DNA from: Candidatus Vesicomyosocius okutanii
Lineage (GTDB): Bacteria > Pseudomonadota > Gammaproteobacteria > PS1 > Pseudothioglobaceae
Direction: 5' to 3'
Assembly (NCBI RefSeq): GCF_000010405.1
Contig: NC_009465.1
Coordinates: 682,001 to 746,000, forward strand
DNA: 64,000 nt
Shown: piece after piece, positions 1-9,082 of the stretch
How the letters are laid out: each line of letters starts with the position of its first letter
Position numbering within the stretch: the stretch's first letter is position 1
Notes under the pieces: generated by a model
Told to the model about the DNA's origin: nothing
The model's input: only the letters and a program-made list of their open reading frames with translations
The model's database searches: none
Translations under genes and position numbers: made by a program

Positions 1-636
1 AACTAAAGGCATTACATCCTTCATACGTGCATAAACTTGGTTACCTTGAGGTTCATCATTCTTAATAAAGTCACCACCTAACCAGAATTGATATGCTGCT
101 TCAGCAAAAGGCTGAGGACGTAATCCCAACTTAGGCTTAATAATCGTACCAGCGATATAACCACCATTTTTACGATCACGGCCCAATAGATTCCATAAAT
201 CTGTAATATCAACAGAGGGACCGTCAAAAATATCTAACATTTGCTTAGGAACGTGGAAATCAATCATTTGCGCGCATTTCACATCACCCATACCTTGGTT
301 ATTACCAATGGCAAGTGTTAGGAAAGATACAACCATTGCACGACCGTCAATTAAATTACGATCGAATAAGCCACATGGATAGGCAATCTTCATAATACCT
401 TTAACTTCATCAATCTCATAAACCATAGCATCTAAATCTTTAGTAAAATCATCTGTAGTTGATACTTCAACATTTGTACCAGTAGATGATTCCGCTGCAA
501 AGTGAGCAGCAGTTTCTAAATAACCACCAAAATTAGGCATTATGTTCATTGTGTAGGCAACAAGAATATGCCCGCCTTCAGCTAATAGCGTATCTTCGTC
601 TAATGACAAATCTGCATATCTATTTGATTGATCCAT
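1..636 (-). CDS. cbbM: Ribulose bisphosphate carboxylase, form II, N-terminal 212 residues (partial)
   Basis: CO2-fixing enzyme of the Calvin cycle. The open frame runs from an ATG at 636 off the left window edge, giving 212 of about 460 residues. Form II landmarks are visible: the loop with [12 protein letters not shown], carrying an active-site lysine, and [11 protein letters not shown], carrying the carbamylated lysine plus the metal-binding Asp and Glu. An AGGAG ribosome site sits at 643-647 (reverse strand) just before the start. It is divergent from the decayed regulator cbbR, the usual cbb arrangement. Family assignment is firm; the C-terminal barrel cannot be seen here. Confidence 0.97.
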   Translation of the reverse strand, partial: MDQSNRYADLSLDEDTLLAEGGHILVAYTMNIMPNFGGYLETAAHFAAESSTGTNVEVSTTDDFTKDLDAMVYEIDEVKGIMKIAYPCGLFDRNLIDGRAMVVSFLTLAIGNNQGMGDVKCAQMIDFHVPKQMLDIFDGPSVDITDLWNLLGRDRKNGGYIAGTIIKPKLGLRPQPFAEAAYQFWLGGDFIKNDEPQGNQVYARMKDVMPLV

Positions 637-737
637 AATGGACTCCTATTTATTAAATAAACGTTCATGATACAAGACACTATCAATAATGTAAAATAAT
701 ATTTATTTATGATTTTATACAAATATATCTTAACGAT
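637..737. promoter_or_regulatory. Divergent cbbM/cbbR intergenic promoter region
   Basis: A 101-bp AT-rich spacer separates the divergent starts of cbbM (minus) and cbbR (plus). In intact systems this is where CbbR binds and where both promoters lie. I see the cbbM Shine-Dalgarno and several TATAAT-like stretches, but no operator dyad I would defend. With CbbR broken, only the basal promoter may remain in use. Confidence 0.35.
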
Positions 738-1165
738 ATGATCAACTTTACATTAAAACAGCTATACAGCTTTGAAGCAGTAATCCGTCTATCTAGTTTT
801 ACCAAAGCCAGCAAAGAACTTAATATTACTCAACCTGCTGTGTATATGCAAATTCAACAACTACAAAAAAATATTGGCTCTGATTTAGTTAATATTAAAG
901 GCAAAAGCATTCATCCCACTTTTATTGGAAATAAACTATATCAAACTTGCTTAAAGGTCATTAATAAGCTAGAACGAACCAAATCTGATATTGAGAAAAC
1001 ACTAAATCCAAACTCTGGACACCTATAAATTGATGTTATCAGCACAACCAAACTCATTCACTTAGTCATGTCTTAATAAAATTTAAACAGAAATATACCA
1101 AGAGAGTTTTTCACTTAGAAGTAACTAATCATAAATTACTACTTGAAAAACTAAGTAACAATTAA
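738..1165 (+). pseudogene. cbbR: LysR-type RuBisCO operon regulator CbbR, decayed
   Basis: The first 96 codons (738-1028) encode a normal LysR helix-turn-helix (MINFTLKQLYSFEAVIRL, then TKASKELNITQPAVYMQIQQL) and stop after GHL. Past the stop the same frame continues as IDVISTTKLIHLVMS, the start of the CbbR effector domain. A frameshift near 1073 then gives a recognisable segment ending EVTNHKLLLEKLSNN and a stop at 1163-1165. Weaker echoes continue to about 1250 (ISIAYPKNIPP). The family is normally about 300 residues, so the effector-binding domain is lost. The DNA-binding fragment could still be translated, but it lacks the sensing and most of the oligomerising part. Confidence 0.85.
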
Positions 1166-1623
1166 CAACAAAACTCTTTATGGAGAATCCACATCTCTAT
1201 TGCTTATCCTAAAAATATTCCCCCATTATTCATTATTGGTATATGGTACAAAATAATAATGACACACTCTCACTCATTGTAAAATATTTTAAAACGTTTA
1301 TCATTAAAAATAATTAAAAACAATAACTTTTTAAAAAAATCGCTACCAAAATAAGTAATATCAACAATGCTTGTATAAATACAATGGTTTTATTATGGAT
1401 AATTAATACCCAGGTCTTCCATATGATATTGCAAACCTTTTACTAGCGTAATTTTTTCAATTTATTATATCTAATATGGGACATGGGTTGCTCTACATTC
1501 AATAATTGAATTTTCGTTACGCTAGTAACATTAAGAACAAGTTACACCAATTAACTTAACCCCATATTATTCAGCTTACACATATGGATATGAAATTAAA
1601 AATCTATAAACACTCATACTAAT
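1166..1623. other. Gene-free spacer between cbbR remnant and argJ
   Basis: Very AT-rich, with no intact gene. On the minus strand near 1395-1465 a short open stretch reads KITLVKGLQYHMEDLGINYP before a stop. It looks like the C-terminus of a lost protein that I cannot name. The first 80 bases or so carry the last unreadable part of cbbR. Confidence 0.4.
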
Positions 1624-2841
1624 TTAGGTTCGATATGCTGAATTAATTTTTATATAATCATAAGAAAGATCAGTTGTCCATACACTTTCTGTTAATTCAC
1701 CTTTGCCAATCTCAATAGTAATGACAATTTCAGATTTCTTCATTTGTGCCTCACCTTGAGCTTCGGTATAATAAACATTCAACTCTCCAGCTTTAATCAA
1801 ACAAATCTTACCTAAATAAATACTCACATCTTCAATTCTCAAATACTTGATATTAGCACGCCCTACTGCTGCTAAAATTCTCCCCCAATTTGCATCAGAA
1901 GCAAATAAAGCAGTTTTAACCAAAGGTGAATGCGCAACCGTATAAGCCACCTCAAGACAATCCTTAACACTTATTCCACCCTTAACACACACTTCAACGA
2001 ACTTAGTTGCACCTTCACCATCCTTAATAATTTTATGTGCTAATATCTTAGTTACAGTATTTAGCGATTGTTGGAACTTTTCCATACAATCATTAATTTT
2101 AATACTAGAAACACCAGTCGCACTTAATGTACACGCATCATTAGTAGAAGTATCGCCATCTATAGTAATACGATTAAAAGATTGATTCACTGCCTGAGTT
2201 AAGCAATTTTGTAGTTCAGATTGAGTGGCTTCAATATCAGTAAAAATAAAACTAAGCATGGTTGCCATATCAGGACGAATCATGCCTGAACCTTTAGCAA
2301 AACCAGTAATAGTAATCAAATTATCACCTATTTTGAATTGTTTAGAGTACACCTTGTCAACTAAATCAGTCGTCATAATAGCTTGTGCTACTTGGGAAAA
2401 GTTATCTATTGCCAAATTAGAAACTAATGTAGATATATTATTCTCAAAACAAGCCATAGGCAACAACTGACCAATTACCCCTGTTGAAAATGGCAACACT
2501 TGTTCAGCCTTAATATCTAGCTCTTTTGCCACCAAGTCACAAACTTTATAAGTATTTTTAAGTCCTACCAAACCTGTACCTGCATTAGCATTACCACTAT
2601 TAATAACCAATGCTTTAATAGCATGATTAAGATGATTCTTTGCTACTAATACAGGCGCAGCGCAAAATATATTTTTTGTAAAAACAGCTGCAGTTTGTGT
2701 GCCTTTTTTTAAAAAAATAATAGACAAATCTAGCTTTTTAGTATCTTTAATGCTTAAATTTTCTGAAAAATTTTGCGCATGCTTAATACCAGAATTAATT
2801 GCTGCGCAAGTAATACCGTTAATATTTAATATATTATCCAT
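1624..2841 (-). CDS. argJ: Bifunctional glutamate N-acetyltransferase / ornithine acetyltransferase
   Basis: Arginine pathway enzyme that moves acetyl from N-acetylornithine to glutamate, recycling the acetyl group, and in bifunctional forms also uses acetyl-CoA. The 405-residue length is normal. The autocleavage site is visible in DMATMLSF: Thr194 becomes the N-terminal nucleophile of the beta chain. The NSGNANAGTG loop lies at residues 81-90. The start at 2841 (MDNILNINGI) fits the family. It stands alone on the minus strand, with remnants on one side and the iron transporter on the other. I am confident in the family; mono- versus bifunctional activity is not decided by sequence. Confidence 0.96.
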   Translation of the reverse strand: MDNILNINGITCAAINSGIKHAQNFSENLSIKDTKKLDLSIIFLKKGTQTAAVFTKNIFCAAPVLVAKNHLNHAIKALVINSGNANAGTGLVGLKNTYKVCDLVAKELDIKAEQVLPFSTGVIGQLLPMACFENNISTLVSNLAIDNFSQVAQAIMTTDLVDKVYSKQFKIGDNLITITGFAKGSGMIRPDMATMLSFIFTDIEATQSELQNCLTQAVNQSFNRITIDGDTSTNDACTLSATGVSSIKINDCMEKFQQSLNTVTKILAHKIIKDGEGATKFVEVCVKGGISVKDCLEVAYTVAHSPLVKTALFASDANWGRILAAVGRANIKYLRIEDVSIYLGKICLIKAGELNVYYTEAQGEAQMKKSEIVITIEIGKGELTESVWTTDLSYDYIKINSAYRT

Positions 2842-2949
2842 ATCATGATAAAAATCCTAGTCAATTAAAACTTGTTTCTTAGTGCTATTAAAAATCTATA
2901 GTACAGTAACATAATAAATTATTGCTTAATACTTCATTTTTAGAAATTT

Positions 2950-4545
2950 TTAAGACTTCTTGTCTAAATACTGAAAAATAATCATTAGTACGGAACCAAA
3001 TAGAACCATTATAAGGGCTGGTATAGCGGCTCGTTCAAATAAACCTTCAGCACTTAATTCATACACTTGAATTGCCAATGTATCCCAGCCAAATGGACGC
3101 AATAAATAGGTAGCTGGCAATTCTTTCATTACATCAACCGCAACTAACAAACCACCTGCCAAAATACCTGGAGTCATCATGGGTAAGTATATTTGCCAAA
3201 TAAGTCGTAAACGTGACACACCAAGTAAACGTGCACTTTGAGTGAACATAGGCTTAATTTGTTCAGCACTGGCTTTAATTGAATTATAGCCAATTGCCAT
3301 AAAACGAGATATATAAGAAAATAATAATAAAGCAATGGAACCAAAAATAATCTGATTAATACTTTGTCCACCAAAATATATACTGACTGCTGACACTTGG
3401 TTAATACCATATAATAGTCCAACTGCCATAATTGAACCTGGTAATGCATAGCCTAATGTTGCTATATTAATCACACTTTTAAGCCAAGAACTATTCTTTT
3501 TACAATGATTGGGCAATGCTAATATAGTAGCAATACTAACCGTTATTAAAGTAGCTGATACAGTTAGAACTAAAGTTGAGATGATCAAATCAGTATACCT
3601 AACATTCAACTCCTTACTTGAGTATGCCCAACCCCAAATTATCAATTGTAACATAGGCATGGCAAAAGCAAGCATAAACACGCTAAATATAAAAATACTG
3701 ATTAACCAACCCATAATACCAAAAGCACGATAAGGCTTTTTATTAACCACATCGCTTGAATAATATTTTGCTTGTCCACGTGCTTTTTTTTCAAAATAAA
3801 TCAAAAAAAATGCCACTAACACTAATAATGATGCCAATTGTGCTGCCACTTCAATAGAACGAAAATCACCCCAAGCAGAATAAATTGCCGTAGTAAACGT
3901 ATCAAAATTAAACAAACTAACCACACCAAAATCAGCCAATATTTCCATTAGTGTTACTAATAATCCAGCTGCTGCTGCTGGGCGTGCTAGAGGCAAAGAT
4001 ATCTTAAAAAACGTACGCAAAGGACTAGTACCTAACAAACGACCAGCTTCGATTATATTAACCTTTTGACGTTTAAATGAGGCTCGTGCCATCATGTATA
4101 CATAAGGATAAAATACCAATACAAAAGTCAAAATAATTGCCCAAGATCCGGCACGGATATCAAACCCTGATAAACCTAGTACTTCACGCATCCAAACTTG
4201 TACATAACCAGAATAGTCAAATACACCTAAATATACAAAAGCTAATACATATGCAGGAACAGCAAAAGGCAAAAATAACGCCCATTCTAACCACTGTCTA
4301 CCAGGGAATTCAACCATTACCACTAAATATGCTAAAATTGTACCTAAAAAAGTAACACCCACCCCTACACCAATAAGTAAAACTACAGTAGCACTGATTA
4401 AATTTGGTAATAAAATAGTAGAAAAATGCGCCCACAGTTCACGTTCTGGAAAGAACCACGACACAGCTACAACAAAAATTGGCATAGCTACCAATAATGC
4501 TAAAACACTGATCCAAACTTTTGATTTAAGGCAATTTTTTTCCAA
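2950..4545 (-). CDS. fbpB: Ferric-iron ABC transporter permease, fused two-domain form
   Basis: Inner-membrane channel of an FbpABC/AfuABC-type Fe(III) importer. Its 531 residues hold two homologous permease halves, each with about six membrane segments. Each half has an EAA loop that docks the ATPase: EAGRLLGTSPLRTFFKISLP near residue 160 and QSARLLGVSRLRLIWQIYLP in the second half. It is the last gene of fbpC-fbpA-fbpB, about 80 bp after fbpA. Iron is inferred from the partner FbpA and the Fur-like site upstream of fbpC; thiamine- and sulfate-type permeases share this fold. Confidence 0.92.
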   Translation of the reverse strand: MEKNCLKSKVWISVLALLVAMPIFVVAVSWFFPERELWAHFSTILLPNLISATVVLLIGVGVGVTFLGTILAYLVVMVEFPGRQWLEWALFLPFAVPAYVLAFVYLGVFDYSGYVQVWMREVLGLSGFDIRAGSWAIILTFVLVFYPYVYMMARASFKRQKVNIIEAGRLLGTSPLRTFFKISLPLARPAAAAGLLVTLMEILADFGVVSLFNFDTFTTAIYSAWGDFRSIEVAAQLASLLVLVAFFLIYFEKKARGQAKYYSSDVVNKKPYRAFGIMGWLISIFIFSVFMLAFAMPMLQLIIWGWAYSSKELNVRYTDLIISTLVLTVSATLITVSIATILALPNHCKKNSSWLKSVINIATLGYALPGSIMAVGLLYGINQVSAVSIYFGGQSINQIIFGSIALLLFSYISRFMAIGYNSIKASAEQIKPMFTQSARLLGVSRLRLIWQIYLPMMTPGILAGGLLVAVDVMKELPATYLLRPFGWDTLAIQVYELSAEGLFERAAIPALIMVLFGSVLMIIFQYLDKKS

Positions 4546-4626
4546 AATACTCTTTTTAATTTTTAAAAACTATTTTAAAAACTCAAGACTGTTAAAGTCT
4601 GGGTTTCTTGCTACTAAAATAGAAAC

Positions 4627-5646
4627 TTATCGATAGCCTTTTGTTTGCATGAGCTTCACTGCATCAGCTTGTAATATACCTGTTTGTTCTAAATTCATTT
4701 TATCTTGCTTGAATGATCCCCAACTCGATACCACTTCATCTGAAATAACATTCTGATTAGCTGGATATTCTTTATTAAGTGATGCATAAATAGCTTGTGC
4801 TTTAGCATTTGATAACCATTCTAATAATTTAATAGCACCCTTGACATTAGTAGCATATTTTGTAACACCAGCACCTGATATATTTACATGCACACCTGTG
4901 GTATCTTGATTTGCCCAAAATAACTTCAATGGTACATTAGGATTTTTAGTAATTAAACGAGCAAAATAATAAGTATTTACCAAACCAATATCACATTGAC
5001 CTGAAATAATTGCATTCATAATATGAGAATCTTTAGCATTAGGTGTAGCTGCCAAATTATTCACCCAACCACTAATAATATCGCTCGCTTTATTTATTCC
5101 ATGATGATAAATCATCGATGCCACTAATGACTTAGTATAAATTTTTTTACTAGTTCTTAAACACAATCTACCTGCCCATTTTGTATCTGCTAAATTCTCA
5201 TAAGTAGATAGATCGACTGGATTAACACGCTCAGTGCTATAAACAATGGTTCTTGCACGCACTGATAGTCCTGTCCACAAGCCTTTAGAATCTCTTAAAT
5301 GGCTTGGAATGTTGTTTTCTAACGTTTGTGTTTGTACTGCTTGAAATAAATCTTGCGTAGCAGCATACCAAAGATTACCTGCATCTACAGTCATAAACAT
5401 ATCAGCATTAGTGTTTTTACCTTCTAATTTCAAACGCTCAATTAATGCACCACCTTTGCCTGTTAAGTACGTAACTTGAATGCCTGTATCTCTTGTAAAA
5501 GATTCAAATAAAGGTTTAATTAAATGTTCTTTTCTAGAGCTGTATACAGTGACTAAATCTTCACTTCTTGCTCGTGCTATACCAACACTAGTTACTACCA
5601 GTAACAATACTATCAACGCTGGTACTATCCGTATTTTTATATTCAT
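4627..5646 (-). CDS. fbpA: Ferric-iron ABC transporter periplasmic binding protein
   Basis: Periplasmic Fe(III)-binding protein of the FbpA/AfuA family. I start it at the ATG at 5646 (MNIKIRIVPALIV) because an AAGGAG site lies just upstream; a longer frame to 5697 has no such site. The N-terminal 25 residues form a signal peptide ending near ARA. The mature protein begins EDLVTVYSSRKEH, typical of the family, and the paired tyrosines of the iron site are present in GLVNTYYFARL. It lies 55 bp downstream of fbpC. The family also contains thiamine and phosphonate binders, but the double Tyr favours iron. Confidence 0.92.
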   Translation of the reverse strand: MNIKIRIVPALIVLLLVVTSVGIARARSEDLVTVYSSRKEHLIKPLFESFTRDTGIQVTYLTGKGGALIERLKLEGKNTNADMFMTVDAGNLWYAATQDLFQAVQTQTLENNIPSHLRDSKGLWTGLSVRARTIVYSTERVNPVDLSTYENLADTKWAGRLCLRTSKKIYTKSLVASMIYHHGINKASDIISGWVNNLAATPNAKDSHIMNAIISGQCDIGLVNTYYFARLITKNPNVPLKLFWANQDTTGVHVNISGAGVTKYATNVKGAIKLLEWLSNAKAQAIYASLNKEYPANQNVISDEVVSSWGSFKQDKMNLEQTGILQADAVKLMQTKGYR

Positions 5647-5701
5647 CCTTATTTTCTCCTTATAAAAAAACTGACTAAGGTTATATAATTGATGCATATT
5701 A

Positions 5702-6352
5702 TCAATTAATAGTCAATTTCTTATTTTTAATTACTCCTACTTTATCAGCAAAAATAGTCGCCTCATATTTGTCATGTGTTACTAGAATTGAAGTGATGTT
5801 AGTTTTCTTTAAAATGTCTCTGACTTGTAATACTAATTGTTCTTGATGGTTCTTATCTAGACTAGAAAATGGCTCATCCAATAATAATAATTTTGGTGAG
5901 GGGGCTAATGCACGAGCTAAGGCAACACGCTGTTGCTCTCCACCTGAAAGCTGGTGTGGATATTTTCTCTCAACACCTTTTAAACCAATCATCAAAAGCA
6001 ATTCTTCAACCTTAGTTTTCTGTTTGCTGTTTGATAAATTATAAATACCAAAAGAAATATTTTTTTTTACATTCATATGCGGAAATAACGCATAATCTTG
6101 AAACACCATTCCTATTTCTCTTAATTCTGGTGGTACATTATGTGTACCATTGTTAGATAATTGTTTACCATTTAAAATTACCTGACCACTTTGCGCCTCA
6201 TCAAGTCCAGAAATAAACCTAAGTACTGAACTTTTTCCACTACCACTATCACCCAATAAGGCAAAAATATCACCTGTAGCAAGACTTAAATCAAAATCAT
6301 TTAAAATTTGAGTGGCTTGATAGGAAATTGATAAATGGTTAACTAATAACAT
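5702..6352 (-). CDS. fbpC: Ferric-iron ABC transporter ATPase, short form
   Basis: ATPase that powers FbpB. All core motifs are present: Walker A GDSGSGKSS near residue 35, Q-loop in MVFQDYALFPHMN, signature LSGGEQQRVALARAL, Walker B LLLLDEPFSSLD and the H-loop in VTHDKYEA. At 216 residues it ends shortly after the H-loop, whereas FbpC proteins are usually near 350 because of a C-terminal beta-barrel regulatory domain. The nucleotide-binding core is complete, so it could still hydrolyse ATP. It is first in the fbpCAB operon, with a Fur-like palindrome just upstream. Confidence 0.9.
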   Translation of the reverse strand: MLLVNHLSISYQATQILNDFDLSLATGDIFALLGDSGSGKSSVLRFISGLDEAQSGQVILNGKQLSNNGTHNVPPELREIGMVFQDYALFPHMNVKKNISFGIYNLSNSKQKTKVEELLLMIGLKGVERKYPHQLSGGEQQRVALARALAPSPKLLLLDEPFSSLDKNHQEQLVLQVRDILKKTNITSILVTHDKYEATIFADKVGVIKNKKLTIN

Positions 6353-6365
6353 TTAATAATAAAAA

Positions 6366-6386
6366 TGATAATGATTCCTATCATTA
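6366..6386 (-). promoter_or_regulatory. Candidate Fur box upstream of fbpC
   Basis: The 21 bases TGATAATGATTCCTATCATTA contain the exact inverted repeat AATGAT-TCCT-ATCATT (6370-6385) and the GATAAT hexamers typical of Fur operators. It lies about 15 bp upstream of the fbpC start. A second weaker dyad, ATGAT-AAT-ATCAT, follows at about 6401-6413. Together they suggest iron-responsive repression of fbpCAB by the Fur homologue encoded at 27835-28242. Only the sequence match is seen; binding is inferred. Confidence 0.7.
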
Positions 6387-6418
6387 TATAAGATATATTA
6401 ATGATAATATCATATTAA

Positions 6419-8113
6419 CTAAATTTCGCAAAAAGACCTTAATGGAATTCTTTTGTTATTATCAATATCAGTCATAACAGTATCAAAATCCTCTGGTTCT
6501 ACCACCAAAAATTGTCCCATCATTCCTGCGTCTTCATGTTCCAATATATGACAATGATACATATAAGGGTATTGAGTATCTGCGTAGTGATCAAATTTAG
6601 CAACTACTCTTACGGTTTCTTCTGGCATAAGTAATACGGTATCTTTCCAACCACGTTCATTTTCATTTGGCAGGGTTGGATCTGAACCATCTCCTTGTTC
6701 TCTATCAAGAATTTGAAATTGAATATCATGAATATGAAAAGGGTGAGTAGTATGTGCACCGTTGGTAATTCGCCAAATTTCAACATCACCTTTTTTAACC
6801 ACTTCATTAATCACATTCATGTCCATTTGAACACCATTAATTAAATGTAACATATGCTCACCTTCAAGTACAATACCATTAATAACTTTAAACATGGAAG
6901 TGAAAACTCGTCTATTGATTTTAAAACCACTCATAACTGTTAATCCAAAATTCCTAGTTTTAATAGCATCTGACTCTTTTAATCGGACTATTTTAGTGAG
7001 TTTATTAGGAATTTTTCTAACAACATTAGTACTAGTTGATTTATTAACGTAAATACTCATAACATCAAAATTAATTTTATCTAACGTATCTACCGAATCC
7101 GATAAACGACCTGTACCACCTACTTTAAATGGTCCACCAAACTGATGACCATTAAGTTTTTGTTTATCATAATATTCAGCACTAAAACTCTTGAACCGTA
7201 AAATTGTATTCTTGCTATTATTCAAATCAAGCAAAATTTCTACTCGTTCTGCAGGACCTAGTAATACCCTAGTAAGTGAAACCGGTTTTTCTAAAAAACC
7301 ACCGTCACTAGCAATTTGATAAAACTGAATATCTCCTTCAAAACCTAAATTATAAATTCTTGCATTAGAGCCATTGAGTATTCTTAGTCTAATCACTTGA
7401 GCAGGTACATTTAAAATAGGCACAGGTTTACCATTTACCAAAATTGTATAACCCTTCATGCCGCCTGATTTATCAAAATCACCTTTATTTAAATAAAGCA
7501 ATTGGGCTTTTTCATCAAATCGCCTATCTTGAATCACCACAGGTAAATCATCAACGCCATAAGTTTTAGGAATATCTAATAATCTAGAAGTTTCATCATC
7601 AATTAAGAAAAAACCTGCCATACCTTTATACACTTGTTCACCTGTATAACCCTCAAGATGAGGGTGATACCATTGAGTTGAAGCTAATTGATTAATACGC
7701 CAACTAGGTTTCCATGTTTTGTTAGGTGGAATAATTTGATACGGACCACCATCTTCTTTAGCCGGCAAATGCAATCCATGAAAATGTACAGTGGTATTAA
7801 CTGATAAATAATTGGTTATTTCAAAACCCACATTATCCATATTATCCACCCGAATAGTTGGACCTAAAATACTATCACCATAACCTAATACGCATGTTAA
7901 CTTACCTTTAAAAATTTCTATTGTATTGTGATTGATTGAAAATTTAAATATTCTTTTACCGTTAACAATTGTAGGTTCAATAAGTGGTGGAACAATAAAA
8001 GATCTATCTGCATAATCAGGATAAATAAATTTATCAGAACGCTTATCACTACAACCCACTACTAGTATACTACTAGATAAAATAGATGTTTTAATAAAAT
8101 CTCTACGTTTCAT
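6419..8113 (-). CDS. Multicopper oxidase, Tat-exported (CueO/CotA-like)
   Basis: Periplasmic copper enzyme that oxidises a substrate, possibly Fe(II) or Cu(I), and reduces O2 to water. The chosen start at 8113 (MKRRDFIKTSILSSSILVVGC) follows a GAGAA site and gives a twin-arginine signal with an overlapping lipobox-like VVGC. All four copper motifs are present: VHFHG, WYHPHLEG, HPFHIH and HCHILEHEDAGM, the last with an axial-ligand Met. At 564 residues it is in the usual range. It sits in one strand block with imelysin-like proteins, a di-haem cytochrome and fbpCAB, which suggests a ferroxidase or iron-uptake role. Copper detoxification and a laccase role remain possible. Confidence 0.88.
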   Translation of the reverse strand: MKRRDFIKTSILSSSILVVGCSDKRSDKFIYPDYADRSFIVPPLIEPTIVNGKRIFKFSINHNTIEIFKGKLTCVLGYGDSILGPTIRVDNMDNVGFEITNYLSVNTTVHFHGLHLPAKEDGGPYQIIPPNKTWKPSWRINQLASTQWYHPHLEGYTGEQVYKGMAGFFLIDDETSRLLDIPKTYGVDDLPVVIQDRRFDEKAQLLYLNKGDFDKSGGMKGYTILVNGKPVPILNVPAQVIRLRILNGSNARIYNLGFEGDIQFYQIASDGGFLEKPVSLTRVLLGPAERVEILLDLNNSKNTILRFKSFSAEYYDKQKLNGHQFGGPFKVGGTGRLSDSVDTLDKINFDVMSIYVNKSTSTNVVRKIPNKLTKIVRLKESDAIKTRNFGLTVMSGFKINRRVFTSMFKVINGIVLEGEHMLHLINGVQMDMNVINEVVKKGDVEIWRITNGAHTTHPFHIHDIQFQILDREQGDGSDPTLPNENERGWKDTVLLMPEETVRVVAKFDHYADTQYPYMYHCHILEHEDAGMMGQFLVVEPEDFDTVMTDIDNNKRIPLRSFCEI

Positions 8114-8173
8114 AACTATTCTCTTTTTAGTCTTTAGAACCAAAATAATCTCATACAATATGACATAAAATTC

Positions 8174-9082
8174 TTACTTTTTTATTTGTTTATAGGTAAC
8201 AATAAAAGGGAAAAATAACAAATCTTTCAAACTTTGAAAGTTTTTCATCTGCGTCTTTTCTAAACCAAATTTAATATTAGTTACGTTTTTTGAAAGAATT
8301 AATGTGCCAAATAAATAGTCCCAAACTGACAAAAAACCACCAAAATTAGTATTCATATAGTTCTTAGAATGATGAATTTGATGTTGTAGAGGAGAGATTA
8401 AAAATAGCTCAACCACATTTCCAAAACCTAACTTGATATGAGAATGTCTAAGATTAGACCCTAATAATGAAAATATAAAAACAAACAAATTAACACCTAA
8501 GATATCATAAATACTCACCAAACTACCAAATAAAAATACAAAAACACCTGTCACAAAACCGATACTTAGAGAATAGCGAAAACCAAACAACAAGAATTCA
8601 ATAGGATGTACTCGATAAAACGTCAGTGGATTTAAAACTTTAGCACTATGGTGTACTTTATGAAACACCCATAACCATGGTACAAAGTGTAATAAACGAT
8701 GTAACCAATAACGGGTAAAATCATTTAAAATAAACAAAATAAGTGTAAATAGCACCATTACTTGTGTATAAGATAAAGTTTCTATTCTCACAAAACCATA
8801 TTGATTTAACAAGACAATATTAACAAACAATGCAACTTCTTTAGTACTTATTATCACTGGTAATATAATCATAACTCTAAAGAATACAGAGAAAATAAAA
8901 TAACTATAATCCAATAAACTAGAAGGATGCAGCCAAAGTTTTTTTGATAAAACAATACGTTGCTGTTTTGGATGAAACTTTAAAAAAACAAATGTAATCA
9001 TCAACGAACTTAGTAAAAATAACCAATAAATTCGCCTATGAGGATCCATTAAGTATTCAAACGGATTAATCTCCATCAGCAT
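8174..9082 (-). CDS. Sterol desaturase / fatty acid hydroxylase family membrane protein
   Basis: Integral membrane di-iron protein of the fatty acid hydroxylase superfamily. The three histidine boxes that bind the two irons are clear: HRLLH near residue 128, HKVHH near 141 and HQIHH near 233. Several hydrophobic segments flank them. The start overlaps the end of the upstream imelysin gene by 17 bp (ATG at 9082, or 9076 two codons later), so the two are probably co-translated. Members act on sterols, carotenoids, alkylglycerols or lipids, and the substrate here cannot be told. Its place in an iron cluster is unusual. Confidence 0.85.
   Translation of the reverse strand: MLMEINPFEYLMDPHRRIYWLFLLSSLMITFVFLKFHPKQQRIVLSKKLWLHPSSLLDYSYFIFSVFFRVMIILPVIISTKEVALFVNIVLLNQYGFVRIETLSYTQVMVLFTLILFILNDFTRYWLHRLLHFVPWLWVFHKVHHSAKVLNPLTFYRVHPIEFLLFGFRYSLSIGFVTGVFVFLFGSLVSIYDILGVNLFVFIFSLLGSNLRHSHIKLGFGNVVELFLISPLQHQIHHSKNYMNTNFGGFLSVWDYLFGTLILSKNVTNIKFGLEKTQMKNFQSLKDLLFFPFIVTYKQIKK

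Noticed and set aside
637-737. CbbR operator (T-N11-A dyads) in the cbbM/cbbR spacer
   Set aside because: Many AT-rich pseudo-dyads occur and none stands out from the background.
3177-3449. 90-codon frame within fbpB
   Set aside because: Same strand, shifted frame; fbpB motifs occupy this stretch.
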